Assembly (NCBI GenBank): GCA_022823865.1
Contig: JAJEHF010000080.1
Coordinates: forward strand, 1 to 34,273
Direction of reading: 5' to 3'
Source: Bryobacterales bacterium
GTDB taxonomy: Bacteria > Acidobacteriota > Terriglobia > Bryobacterales > UBA6623
Length of the DNA: 34,273 bases
The position numbers and the translations under genes are program-made. A model generated the notes under the pieces. That model made no database searches. It had not been told where the DNA came from and saw nothing but the letters and a program-made list of their open reading frames with translations. Positions 1 through 11,245 of the stretch are shown in pieces (position 1 is the stretch's first letter; each line of letters opens with the position of its first letter).

Positions 1-126
1 TACTGGACCGTGGACGGTGCCAACGAAATCTTAGCCCTGCGCTGTTGCGTTCTCAGCGGCAACTACGAGGACTTCTGGGCGGAACGCGCCAATAACCCAT
101 GCATCCCCGCCAAAATCCAAACATAG
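1..126 (+). CDS. Transposase C-terminus, ISKra4-like (partial, enters from left edge)
   Basis: Frame 1 is open from the first base to a TAG at 124-126 and gives 41 residues beginning YWTVDGANEILALRCC and continuing NYEDFWAERA. The pattern W-x-V-x-GA-x-x-ILALR followed some ten residues later by (F/Y)EDFW is what I recall from the extreme C-terminus of ISKra4-type transposases; this is family memory, not a search. The rest of the gene lies outside the window. The stretch up to about 370 is then probably the non-coding right end of that insertion sequence. A second, different transposase gene follows on the opposite strand, so this is an IS-rich spot. The family call is moderate; that it is a gene tail is more secure. 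Confidence 0.55.
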   Translation, partial: YWTVDGANEILALRCCVLSGNYEDFWAERANNPCIPAKIQT

Positions 127-372
127 TGTCATGCACCCCGCCGCGTCGCAGCAGTTCTCAGAATGGAGACTCTGGCTCGGGTGAGGCGGAACTAGGGAGC
201 GTTTGTAAGCGCATGTGAGAAGGCTCTGGTGGTGCAATCGGGGTGGCCGGGCACCAGATCGGGGCGGTTTGGTCGCATGTCATCGGCAACGCCACGGTCG
301 CGAGCCTGACGAGGCGCACCTGTGTCGCCGGCTTCCGGAAGGATGCGCTAGCTGGTTGGCTGGCAGGTTGCG
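127..372. other. Non-coding interval between two transposase genes
   Basis: No convincing gene lies here. Short open frames on both strands are low-complexity or antisense to the neighbouring transposase. The interval should contain the right end of the first IS and the left end of the second, but I could not identify matching terminal inverted repeats by eye. Confidence 0.4.
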
Positions 373-1728
373 TCAGGAGGGCGCGAACGCGGCCTCCGGG
401 GGAGCGGACGGAGGCGGGCGCTTGCGCGCGACCGTCTCGAACAGGGCGGTCCAGCTGCCGAAGCAGAACCACTCTGTGAGGAAGCCCAAGGTCGCGAAGA
501 ACTTGCGTCGCGTGCCGGCCCGGGCCCGGCCTTGCCGCCACACGTCCGAGACGCAGTCCAGCACGGCATGCAGCGCGAACGCGAACAGGTTCAACGTGGC
601 GAGCAGGTTGGCCAGGCCCTGGCTGCCATGGCCGAAGTTGCGCTTGATGTTATAGCCGTGGCGCGCCAGGCAGTTGAAGCCTTCGTTCTCGATCTTCCAG
701 CGGGCGCGTCCGGCCCGTGCGATGGCAGCCACGTTGTCGGCCGTGACCTGCAGGCTGGTGAAGAACGTGTTCGTGTAGGTGCGCTCGCCGTTGCGCTCGA
801 TCACGAACTCGACCCAGGCTCCCATGACGGCGTCGTCGCTGTCGCGCACCGGCAACCCGTTCATCCAGCGGAAGCGCTGCCGCTCGACCTGCTGGTGGCG
901 GTTGCGGGTCTGGATCCAGCCGCTGGAATGGATGAAGTCGTCATGCAGCAATTCGTATATACGCTTGTGGGAACTGGGTTTGCAGACGAACAGGAAGTCC
1001 GCCCCGAGCTCGCGCACCAGCTGGCACAGGGGCTGGCAGCAGTACAGGTCGTCGCCGAGAAAGACCGGCCGGTAGGGGCGCAGCTCGGCGCTGTGTGCGG
1101 GCAGCCAGCGCTTGGCGGCGTTGCGCTCGCAGTCCTGCTTGCGCAGCTCCTCGGACAGCTCCGGCTGGTCGGCTGCCGGATCCTGCTGGGGCTGGACAAA
1201 CACCGGCATCAGCGGCAGCACGCGCTGGTGGCCGTCGGCGACGACCGTGGCCGAGAGCATCGTATGGAAATACTGCTCGGTGCGCTCCTTGCCGACATGG
1301 CGGGTGGAGCACTGGGCGCAGCGAATGGAGTCCGAGCAGTGGATCTGGATGCCGTCCAAGGCGACCAGCAAGCGGCCGCCGAGGCGCTCGAACGGGGCCA
1401 GGGCACCGTGCTCGCGAAGCGTGTCGAGGCAGAGCGGGAACAGGTCAGCGAAGCGCTCGGGGGGCACCGCGTCGAGCAGGTCGCGAATGCGGTTATCGCA
1501 GGGGATGGCCTCGACGCCGAAGAGCGTGTGGCAATTGGAGCGGGAGGTTTCCTGCTGCATGCGGCGTTGGAACTCGAGGAAAGACGGAGCCTGGAAGAAG
1601 AAGACCGAGAGAGCACAGGAAGCGGCGTCGGTGAGGGCGTAGCGCTTGTTGCTACCGCGCCGGTGATCCGGCAGGGAGGCCGCTGTTCGGCGGAAGGCGC
1701 CCAGCAGGCCACCTAAAACATGTTCCAT
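373..1728 (-). CDS. DDE transposase, IS4/ISNCY-like, full length
   Basis: This 451-residue protein resembles the RNase-H-fold DDE transposases of IS4-like elements, often filed as ISNCY. Visible features are LLVALDGIQIHCS around residues 122-134 (first Asp), VFLGDDLYCCQPLC around 223-236 (second Asp), and RWKIENEGFN near 345, which matches the Y/W-x-x-x-ENE motif carrying the catalytic Glu. A segment rich in paired cysteines (CAQCSTRH) sits between the first two. The ATG at 1728 has only a weak purine stretch upstream, but the N-terminus reads naturally from it. The frame is uninterrupted, so the enzyme may be active. The long open frame on the opposite strand at 532-1716 is its GC-skew shadow. 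I could not define the IS ends or target duplications. Confidence 0.85.
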   Translation of the reverse strand: MEHVLGGLLGAFRRTAASLPDHRRGSNKRYALTDAASCALSVFFFQAPSFLEFQRRMQQETSRSNCHTLFGVEAIPCDNRIRDLLDAVPPERFADLFPLCLDTLREHGALAPFERLGGRLLVALDGIQIHCSDSIRCAQCSTRHVGKERTEQYFHTMLSATVVADGHQRVLPLMPVFVQPQQDPAADQPELSEELRKQDCERNAAKRWLPAHSAELRPYRPVFLGDDLYCCQPLCQLVRELGADFLFVCKPSSHKRIYELLHDDFIHSSGWIQTRNRHQQVERQRFRWMNGLPVRDSDDAVMGAWVEFVIERNGERTYTNTFFTSLQVTADNVAAIARAGRARWKIENEGFNCLARHGYNIKRNFGHGSQGLANLLATLNLFAFALHAVLDCVSDVWRQGRARAGTRRKFFATLGFLTEWFCFGSWTALFETVARKRPPPSAPPEAAFAPS

Positions 1729-1791
1729 TCTTCATGTTTTTCCTGAGGGGGTCCCTGTGTCAACTGTGAGCGCCCGAGTGTTAGCCACTCA

Positions 1792-1836
1792 TCAATTTGC
1801 AAAGCCCCAAAATAGACGCCTCAAACTGCAAATTGA
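1792..1836. repeat. 10-bp perfect inverted repeat upstream of the transposase gene
   Basis: TCAATTTGCA at 1792-1801 is mirrored by TGCAAATTGA at 1827-1836, with a 25-base spacer. It is AT-rich in a GC-rich setting and lies about 65-110 bp upstream of the transposase start. It could be part of an IS end, an operator or chance; nothing in the sequence decides between these. Confidence 0.4.
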
Positions 1837-1951
1837 GAATTGCTGGCCGCGTCGAGCGTCGAGGATTTCGCGGGGCGCAAGTGGCTCTCCCGAGGACACT
1901 TGGCTGCTCGCAGCATTGGTGATCGCCGGTGATTCGCGTCGCTAACCCAGA

Positions 1952-2105
1952 GCCCCGGGTAGAATACTCAGCTGACAGGCAGTGGCCGGGCGGGCTGGCC
2001 TAGCCTTGGGGCCGGCCCGGTCAAGGACCCGGGGCTGGCGGAAGCGCGGGAGGGGCGGGACTCGCCCCTTAGCGGGTCGGCCGGGAAGAGCCCGCTACCC
2101 AGGGC
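1952..2105 (+). ncRNA. Candidate structured RNA, closed multi-branched fold, unassigned
   Basis: Hand folding gives a compact structure. A closing stem pairs 1952-1962 with 2095-2105 (GCCCCGGGTAG with CTACCCAGGGC, ten of eleven positions paired, one C/A mismatch). Inside it are a 9-bp stem 1983-1991/2015-2023 with one G-U pair; a 6-bp stem GACCCG 2026-2031/CGGGTC 2073-2078 carrying a 7-bp hairpin AGGGGCG 2051-2057/CGCCCCT 2063-2069; and a 4-bp hairpin CGGG 2082-2085/CCCG 2091-2094. AGCGGG 2071-2076/CCCGCT 2090-2095 is a competing pairing. No protein frame explains it. It does not fit RNase P, tmRNA, SRP RNA or a common riboswitch as I know them. The strand is assumed, since the stems are nearly symmetrical. 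GC-rich DNA forms stems easily, so this is a candidate only. Confidence 0.35.
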
Positions 2106-2120
2106 GACCAGTTTCTGGTC
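2106..2120. repeat. 6-bp hairpin GACCAG-TTT-CTGGTC abutting the MITE
   Basis: A perfect 6-bp stem with a TTT loop lies exactly between the candidate structured RNA and the left boundary of the MITE-like element. It has no T-tract, so it is not a standard intrinsic terminator. It could be a transposon target preference or part of the upstream RNA fold. Confidence 0.4.
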
Positions 2121-2440
2121 TAGTCAATTCGGGGTGAATTGACCATATCGAATGCGGCGCGTGCCGGCCGGAGCGGCGGAGGAACAGCCCTGCCGCGCGC
2201 CCGAGCGTCGCGATTCGAGCCTGGATCTGTCTGATTTGCGGTCCGATTGGCTTGAAATCCAACATTCTGCCCCGGAAGCGTTCATCAGTATATCGTACTT
2301 ACACTCTCTTAATACGAACCACATGATATCTCTCGATTGGCAAGGGATTCGCACCGGTCTGAAGCCGCCTCTCCTGTCGCTAGATCCTGCGATTTCAAGC
2401 ACATACGCGGGCATGTAGTCAATTCACCCCGTATTGACTA
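2121..2440. mobile_element. MITE-like element, 23-bp TIRs bounded by TA
   Basis: The left end at 2121-2143 and the right end at 2418-2440 are inverted copies matching at 22 of 23 positions; the left starts TAGTCAATTCGGGG and the right ends CCCCGTATTGACTA. Both outermost dinucleotides are TA, as expected of the TA duplication made by IS630/Tc1-mariner transposases. Each end is also internally palindromic (GTCAATTC, a short spacer, GAATTGAC at the left). The 270-bp core has no recognisable transposase; small open frames on both strands are unconvincing. The element would therefore be non-autonomous and need a transposase supplied elsewhere. It is AT-richer than its flanks. The following SwmB-repeat frame opens inside its right repeat, suggesting that insertion removed that gene's original start. 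Confidence 0.6.
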
Positions 2441-2449
2441 CATGCCCGC
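2407..2449. repeat. 17-bp perfect hairpin spanning the right MITE boundary
   Basis: GCGGGCATGTAGTCAAT at 2407-2423 pairs perfectly with 2433-2449 around a 9-base loop. The outer part of the right arm lies beyond the proposed TA boundary, so the palindrome is longer than the TIR alone requires. Either the target already carried CATGCCCGC or the element end lies further out. A transcript entering the next gene would fold strongly here. Confidence 0.6.
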
Positions 2450-4008
2450 CCGCCGCGGGGCCGGGCTTCGATCAACCCTCGCAAGCCTTGGCTGGGTCTG
2501 CGCCCCGCCCGCTCGGCGACTGCCCCGCCCACCCGCCCCGCTACGCCCCAGGCCGGCCCCTCGCTCCCGCGAGCCTGCCCGCTCCCCTCCGCGCCGCCGC
2601 CCCGCTCGCCCACGCCGCCAAGCCCGTCTTGCGCACCACCAACCCCATCACCGTCAGCGCCACTCAAGTCAACCTCCACTACGACCAGTCTCTGGCCTCA
2701 AGCCTGAGACCAAGTGTTTCTCAATTCACGGTCACCGTGGGGGGCCAGACGGTTACGCCCAATGGCACATCCATCTCCGGGAGCGAATTCCGAGTATTCG
2801 TGCGCTTCGACATCGCGCCCGACGAGGCGGTGACCATCGCCTATTCCGAGCCGACCCCCGCGGCCGGCAACCAGCCCATCCAGAACTCCTCCGGCGAAGA
2901 GGCCGACTCCTTCTCCGCCAAAACCGCCACCAACAACAAGATCTGGTCCGCCACCGCCCTCGACGCCGCGGCCTCGGAAACGAGCATTGCCGGGCATGTG
3001 GTCGCACTCCGATTCACGGCCACGCTGGACTCTTCGCCTCCCTTCTCGGTGCCCGCCAGCGCCTTCACCGTGACCGTCGACGGCACGGCGCAAACGCCCG
3101 GCGCCAACCAGTACGTTGCCAGCAGCGGAGCCAACAGCAAAGGCCTGATCCCCCTGCAGACCCTGCCCACCGCCATCAAGTGCGGGCAGACCGTCCAGGT
3201 CAGCTACGCCCCGCCCCTCGGCGCCACCCACTTCGTGAGCAGGAACCGGCTCTGGGGCTCCCACGACAAGCTCGTGCAGCGCTTCACCACCCAGACGATC
3301 ACCAACAACGCCGCCCTGGTGGCCAACACCGGCCTGGGGGACTCCACTACCGAGAATTTCAGCGCCGGTCACGCCCGGGCGTTCACCACCGGCAGCCGCG
3401 ACATCCGGCTGGCCGCCGCGGGATTGACCGTATCCAAGCAGGCCGGCAGGGGCGAGGCCTTCTACAAGGTCCATGTCCACGCGTCCGGCGATTCCGGCCT
3501 TCCGGACGACAGCTTGGGCGAGCTGACGAAGCCGACCGTGCTCGCGCAGGGCGTACCCGACCATACCCGCCACACGGTGCCGACCGCCGTCGGGGAGGAG
3601 ATCGACCTGGCCGCCGACACCACCTGCTCCGTGGTGCTCGACACCATCGGTGCCCTCAACACTGCGACCTCCTTGTTCAGCACCACGGGTGCGGGCGATC
3701 TGGGGGCGAACGCGACCACGGGCTGGAGCATCGCCGACTCCGCCCTCGTCCGGGGCCATGCCGCCACCACCTGGGGGGCCCATGACGATGACGGGGAGAT
3801 CAGCGTCCACGGCGCGCCGGTGGCGCCGCCGCTGGCCTCCGCCGCCGCCAACGGCACCGCGCTGACGCTGACCTTCAACGCGGATCTGGCCGCGGGCTCG
3901 GTCCCCGCGGCCAGCGCCCTCACGGTGAGGAACAGCCCGGGCGCGGAATTGCCTGCCCCTCTCCGAAGTTCCGGTGGCCTTCACGCCGCTTCCTCAAGGA
4001 GTCTGTAA
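2434..4008 (+). CDS. SwmB-repeat protein, probably N-terminally disrupted
   Basis: The frame encodes 524 residues from a TTG inside the right MITE repeat; an in-frame TAG sits at 2416-2418. No Shine-Dalgarno or signal peptide is visible and residues 1-65 are Pro/Ala-rich, so the true N-terminus is uncertain and probably lost. Residues about 70-165 and 170-290 resemble SwmB immunoglobulin-like repeats (FTVTVGGQTV, FTVTVDGTAQ, VQVSYAPP). Residues about 292-456 (NTGLGDSTTENFSAGHARAF, then GWSIADSALVR) resemble the choice-of-anchor-R type domain. The last 60 residues start another SwmB repeat (TALTLTFNADLAAGSVPAAS) that breaks off. The next frame over reads SEVPVAFTPLPQG at the end, so a frameshift near 3965 is possible. 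The stop TAA directly abuts the ATG of the next, related gene. Likely surface-exposed or secreted adhesin-like protein; function inferred only from domains. Confidence 0.6.
   Translation: MTTCPPAAGPGFDQPSQALAGSAPRPLGDCPAHPPRYAPGRPLAPASLPAPLRAAAPLAHAAKPVLRTTNPITVSATQVNLHYDQSLASSLRPSVSQFTVTVGGQTVTPNGTSISGSEFRVFVRFDIAPDEAVTIAYSEPTPAAGNQPIQNSSGEEADSFSAKTATNNKIWSATALDAAASETSIAGHVVALRFTATLDSSPPFSVPASAFTVTVDGTAQTPGANQYVASSGANSKGLIPLQTLPTAIKCGQTVQVSYAPPLGATHFVSRNRLWGSHDKLVQRFTTQTITNNAALVANTGLGDSTTENFSAGHARAFTTGSRDIRLAAAGLTVSKQAGRGEAFYKVHVHASGDSGLPDDSLGELTKPTVLAQGVPDHTRHTVPTAVGEEIDLAADTTCSVVLDTIGALNTATSLFSTTGAGDLGANATTGWSIADSALVRGHAATTWGAHDDDGEISVHGAPVAPPLASAAANGTALTLTFNADLAAGSVPAASALTVRNSPGAELPAPLRSSGGLHAASSRSL
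3996..4001 (+). promoter_or_regulatory. Ribosome binding site AAGGAG for the 1330-residue protein
   Basis: AAGGAG lies 7 bases before the ATG at 4009 and fixes that start. It is inside the 3' end of the preceding gene, whose stop codon touches the ATG, which indicates translational coupling. Confidence 0.75.
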
Positions 4009-7984
<3,976 letters not shown>

Positions 7985-8001
<17 letters not shown>

Positions 8002-8872
8002 CCCCGCCCGGGACCGGCGACGCAGGTCCGCGCTCTGGACAGCCGTTGCCGCTGCCATGCTCGCGGCGGGCCTGCCCGCGTGGGCCGAGCCCTACGAGGC
8101 ACCTCGGCCAGGCCCCGCATCCGGTCCCGACGCCGATCCCGGCAACGCGGCCGTCGTGGACCTGCAGCGGCAGGTCAACGACCTCCGCGGCGAGCTGCTC
8201 GACGAGCGCGAGCGGCGCATCAAGCGCTGGCAGGAGGCCAACGGCTTCGTGCTGGTCCTGCTCGGCGTCGCGATCGGCATCGGCGGGCTCTGGACCTACG
8301 CGAAATTCCGGTCCATCGCTCACCAGGCGAGCATCGGGGCGGCGGCGACCCACCACTACATGCCCGCGCCTCGGGACCTGCTCTCCGGACTCGGGGCATC
8401 ACGGGGACCGCCCGCCGGCGGTCCCGGGCCGCTCCCCTATCTGGTTGCCGCGAATCCAGAATCCACGCCCGCCGCCCCAGCGAGCGCCGTGTCCGGGGAC
8501 AATGCGGTCGCTCCGGCGGGCCTCCGGGCCGGTCCCGCCAAAGCTGCCGGCCAGCCCCGCCCGGCCCTTGACCTAGATGAGCTGCAGCGGCACGAAGAAG
8601 AGATCGCCGACTGCAGCGAGGCGATCCGTCTCGACCCCCGCAATCCCCGGCTGTGTCTCGAACGAGCCGGAATCCGCACGGCCATGGCTCTCCACGAGGA
8701 GGCCATCGCCGACTACGACCGGGCGATTCAGCTCGATCCGGACCTTGTCGCGGCCTACCTCGGCCGCTGCCATGCGAAGTCCGAGCTGGGGCGGCACGAG
8801 GAGGCCGTCGAGGACTACGACCACCTTGTCCGCCTCGACCCCGACACGGCCGCCTCCGTCGTGGACGGATGA
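7985..8872 (+). CDS. Membrane-anchored TPR protein
   Basis: The protein has 295 residues. A basic N-terminus and a hydrophobic stretch (ALWTAVAAAMLAAGLPAWAE, 16-35) look like a signal peptide. Residues 58-80 form a short charged helix (DLQRQVNDLRGELLDERERR), followed by a clear membrane helix (FVLVLLGVAIGIGGLWTYA, about 88-106). A Pro/Ala-rich spacer leads to about three TPR motifs at the C-terminus (EAIRLDPRNPRLCLERAG, AIADYDRAIQLDPDLVAAY, AVEDYDHLVRLDPDT). With a cleaved leader the TPRs would be cytoplasmic; with an uncleaved first helix they would be periplasmic. The ATG lies 17 bp inside the 3' end of the beta-helix gene and has GGGAG upstream, so the two are coupled. A role as scaffold for export or assembly of the upstream surface proteins is inference from position. 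Confidence 0.75.
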
Positions 8873-9697
8873 TCCCTCAGGCCGAGAACCGGCCGGGCTG
8901 GCGGTAGCGCCGCTTCCACGTACCAGATCATCCCTGCGCTCGGCACAGTGCCGCATCCTGACGGGATCTCAAGGGCTCGCTGCAGGCCCTTCGCGTCTTG
9001 CCTAGCGCAAGGAACGGCATGTAGATCCTGGCGGAAGAGTCGGTGCAGCCACTCTGCCTGGACCGATGAGGCCGCCACCCCCTGAGCGGTTGATCGCGGC
9101 CCGACGCGGCAGAACGATCTCACACCCCTATCCGTCCAGCCGTACGGGACGCCCCGGCCCGGGAACCGCTCCCTGCCAGCAAGGCTCAGGCATCCACGTG
9201 CAAGTCACGAGGAGAAGGAAATCGCGAGCACACTCACCCTGCTCGCCCTCGCGAGCCTATCGACGCTTCCGGCCGCAAACCTGCCTCAAATCACGCAGCA
9301 GATGGTTCAGTTCGCACGAACCCAGCCACTGCCCCGCATGGCCGTTCCCGGCACCAGGCAGCCTCGACCGTCGTCGCTGCACTTGGCCGCGCTCGAATGC
9401 GACTCCGAAGAAGTCACGCACCACCTAGCCGACGGCCTGGGCGAGCATGGCAGCTCGGCCGGAGAAGGGAATGAAGGCGGCACGGGGGGACGCAGCGAAG
9501 GCGGTCGGGAAGGCGGCGGAGAGCGTGACGGCGGTGGCGAGAGTCGCGAACGAGACGGCACCTAGCGTGCCGCAGCAATCTCGGGCGATCGCACGCGGTC
9601 GGATCGGAGGATAAGCGGCCCCGCGGGACTGGCGACAACCGCCGTGAGAACGGTGGCCCGCGAGGCCGCGCGGAGCATCCGTGGCCGCGTGGCCTTG
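8873..9697. other. 825-bp interval without a confident gene
   Basis: GGATGATC at 8867-8874 pairs with GATCATCC at 8926-8933 across the end of the TPR gene, with a small inner hairpin (GGCG-GTAG-CGCC); there is no T-tract. A possible small frame runs to the TAG at 9563-9565. Read from an ATC at about 9221 it gives a leader-like start (LTLLALASLSTLPAA) and a Gly/Arg/Glu-rich tail, with GAGGAGAAGG just upstream, but ATC is not a normal start and the first ATG is at 9302. The remaining frames are shadows or low complexity. I would not call a gene here with confidence. Confidence 0.35.
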
Positions 9698-10783
9698 CTA
9701 GCGGCTCGGAACTGCGGCCTCCCGCTGAAACATCCTCTGTTGTTCGGGCCTTTCCTCTGGCTGGCGAAACGGATTCCTTGGCACGCGCACACGCTGTTCC
9801 GCAGGCGCGGACTCTCGTTCCGTAACCTTCTCTCGCGTCCGGTCCAGCAAGTAGTCGCTCATCACCTGCGCGTCCTGAGCGGCCCGGTATATTTCCCGCG
9901 GGTCGTCCTTGAGCGACTGGACCCAGAAATCCACGTAGGCTGCGTGCCGTGATGAGTCGTGGCCCAGCTGCAGCCGGTCCCCCGTCATCATCGAGCTGAT
10001 CTCTGCCCGTAACTCCTCCTGTGCGTACTGGGGCGAGCGGGCACCCTCGCGGATCCCCTCGATCAGAGTCGTCCGGTTGAGCCGGTCCGGGTGGCCCGTC
10101 CAGTGCCCCAGCTCGCGCAGGGCCGACTGGTAGTAGGTCGGAGCGTTCGGGAACTGGTCCCTGTCCGGCATGACGATGAGGTCGCGGCCCAAGTCGTAGT
10201 AGACCCGATTCTGCCGGATGTTCTCGATCGCCGCCCCGGACTCCCTCAGGACCCGTTCCGCTGCCTCGATCGAGTCCCAGGCGACCGCTTCGCTTGGCGG
10301 CTCGCGCTGCGGCAGCCCGGTGCACTGCTCGGCATTGAAAACCGTATAGGGATAAGACCCGGGCCTTTCCAGCGGTGTGGTCTCGTACACTGGCTTGCCC
10401 TCCTCGTCCAGGACCGGCTGGCAGCGCCCGTCGCGCGCCAGTTTCCTCGTCTCGAACTGCCAGAACAGGATGGAGGCGCCCTTTTGGCCGCGGCCGATTT
10501 GGCCTCCTAATGTCTCCACCTGCTTGTAGGTCCCCCAGCGTTCGTCCTTGTAGCCGCGCATCTGGCCGACGCTGGCCAGCCAGACCGAGTTGCCGCCGCG
10601 GTAGGCCTTGCCAGTGGAAACGTTGCGCGGCAGGGCCTTCTCGCCCGGCTGCCAAGCCTGCGTCCAGCTCGCCGTGCCGCTCTCGATCTGATCGATCAAG
10701 AGGTCCGCCACCTTGCGGTAGTGCGCATCAGTCCTCTCTGCCGCGCTGGCTGCGGCGCGATCCCGGAGTCTCCGGCCGCTCAT
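9698..10783 (-). CDS. ArdC-type antirestriction/metallopeptidase-fold protein with altered HExxH
   Basis: The 361-residue protein has the two parts of ArdC/TraC-like proteins. The N-terminal ssDNA-binding domain (about 15-115) shows VADLLIDQIESGTASW, RGGNSVWL, WGTYKQV and GQKGASILFW. The C-terminal zincin-like domain shows YYQSALRELGHWTGHPDRLN and, further on, EELRAEI. The family motif is normally LHELxHWTGH; here the first zinc-binding His is Arg223 (CGC at 10115-10117), one transition from CAC, while Glu224, His227 and the downstream Glu remain. Metallopeptidase activity is therefore doubtful, though DNA binding may persist. The start at 10783 is set by an ATGA overlap with the gene before it. 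ArdC genes typically travel on plasmids and integrative elements and protect incoming DNA from restriction, which fits this accessory region. Confidence 0.8.
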   Translation of the reverse strand: MSGRRLRDRAAASAAERTDAHYRKVADLLIDQIESGTASWTQAWQPGEKALPRNVSTGKAYRGGNSVWLASVGQMRGYKDERWGTYKQVETLGGQIGRGQKGASILFWQFETRKLARDGRCQPVLDEEGKPVYETTPLERPGSYPYTVFNAEQCTGLPQREPPSEAVAWDSIEAAERVLRESGAAIENIRQNRVYYDLGRDLIVMPDRDQFPNAPTYYQSALRELGHWTGHPDRLNRTTLIEGIREGARSPQYAQEELRAEISSMMTGDRLQLGHDSSRHAAYVDFWVQSLKDDPREIYRAAQDAQVMSDYLLDRTREKVTERESAPAEQRVRVPRNPFRQPEERPEQQRMFQREAAVPSR

Positions 10784-10992
10784 CGGGAGTCCGCCTCCTC
10801 GTCGCCGAGCGGGTGCAGGAACGCCTCCAGGACGTCCTCGAGGGTGTCCACGACATCGGATTCGCCGGGTTCGGGAGCCCCGCACTGGGCGGCCACCTCC
10901 GGCGTCGTCTCAATTGCAAAGCCGAGGCCAAGGGCCCGGTCCACCTCGTCGGCCGTCATGCACTCGACAAGGAATTCAGGTGTGTCTTTCAT
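10780..10992 (-). CDS. Small acidic protein upstream of and coupled to ardC-like gene
   Basis: A 70-residue frame runs from the ATG at 10992 (MKDTPEFLVECMTADEVDRA) to a TGA sharing bases with the ardC-like start (ATGA). I do not recognise a family. It is acidic and helical-looking, with EVDRALGLGFAIETTPEVAA and VVDTLEDVLEAFL. Small acidic proteins next to antirestriction genes can be regulators or DNA mimics, but nothing here proves either. The frame extends upstream to 11055, but the ATG at 10992 is the most natural start. The tight overlap supports a real gene co-expressed with the ardC-like gene. Confidence 0.55.
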   Translation of the reverse strand: MKDTPEFLVECMTADEVDRALGLGFAIETTPEVAAQCGAPEPGESDVVDTLEDVLEAFLHPLGDEEADSR

Positions 10993-11245
10993 GGCCCCAA
11001 CGTATGCGTGATTCCGTGTTTTGTGAACCCCGCCGCGACCCCGGTTCGGCACCACGGCAGCCTCCGCCGGAGTCGCCCGTCAAGAGTCTGGAGGCCCGGT
11101 TTCCAAGCCCGGGAGTGCACATGCCGGGGCCTTCCGCGAAGGCTCCGCAACCTAGCCGGGAACGTTGCCGTGGAAGGGCTCGGGCATGTCCTCTCGGGCT
11201 CCCGGCCGGCGCGGCGCGGCGCTGGCCGCAGGGTCGTGGAGGATA
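10993..11245. promoter_or_regulatory. Divergent intergenic region with 9-bp hairpin at 11126-11146
   Basis: This spacer separates the minus-strand ardC pair from plus-strand hicBA. GGGGCCTTC pairs with GAAGGCTCC around a CGC loop (eight Watson-Crick pairs and one G-T). No T-tract follows, so it is not an evident terminator. Toxin-antitoxin operons are commonly autorepressed through palindromes upstream of the first gene, so this could be an operator, but the distance to hicB (about 100 bp) leaves that open. Confidence 0.3.

Noticed and set aside
532..1716. 394-residue open frame antisense to the transposase gene
   Set aside because: It is the mirror of a gene with clear DDE motifs; its own sequence is repetitive Ala/Gly/Val/Glu with no family features, typical of GC-skewed shadow frames.
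1952..2120. tRNA, RNase P, tmRNA, SRP RNA or cobalamin riboswitch
   Set aside because: None of their conserved sequence landmarks are present; only an unassigned fold is supported.
2337..3785. 482-residue plus-strand open frame overlapping the SwmB gene
   Set aside because: Arg/His/Pro-rich composition and no domain; the frame at 2434-4008 carries the recognisable repeats.
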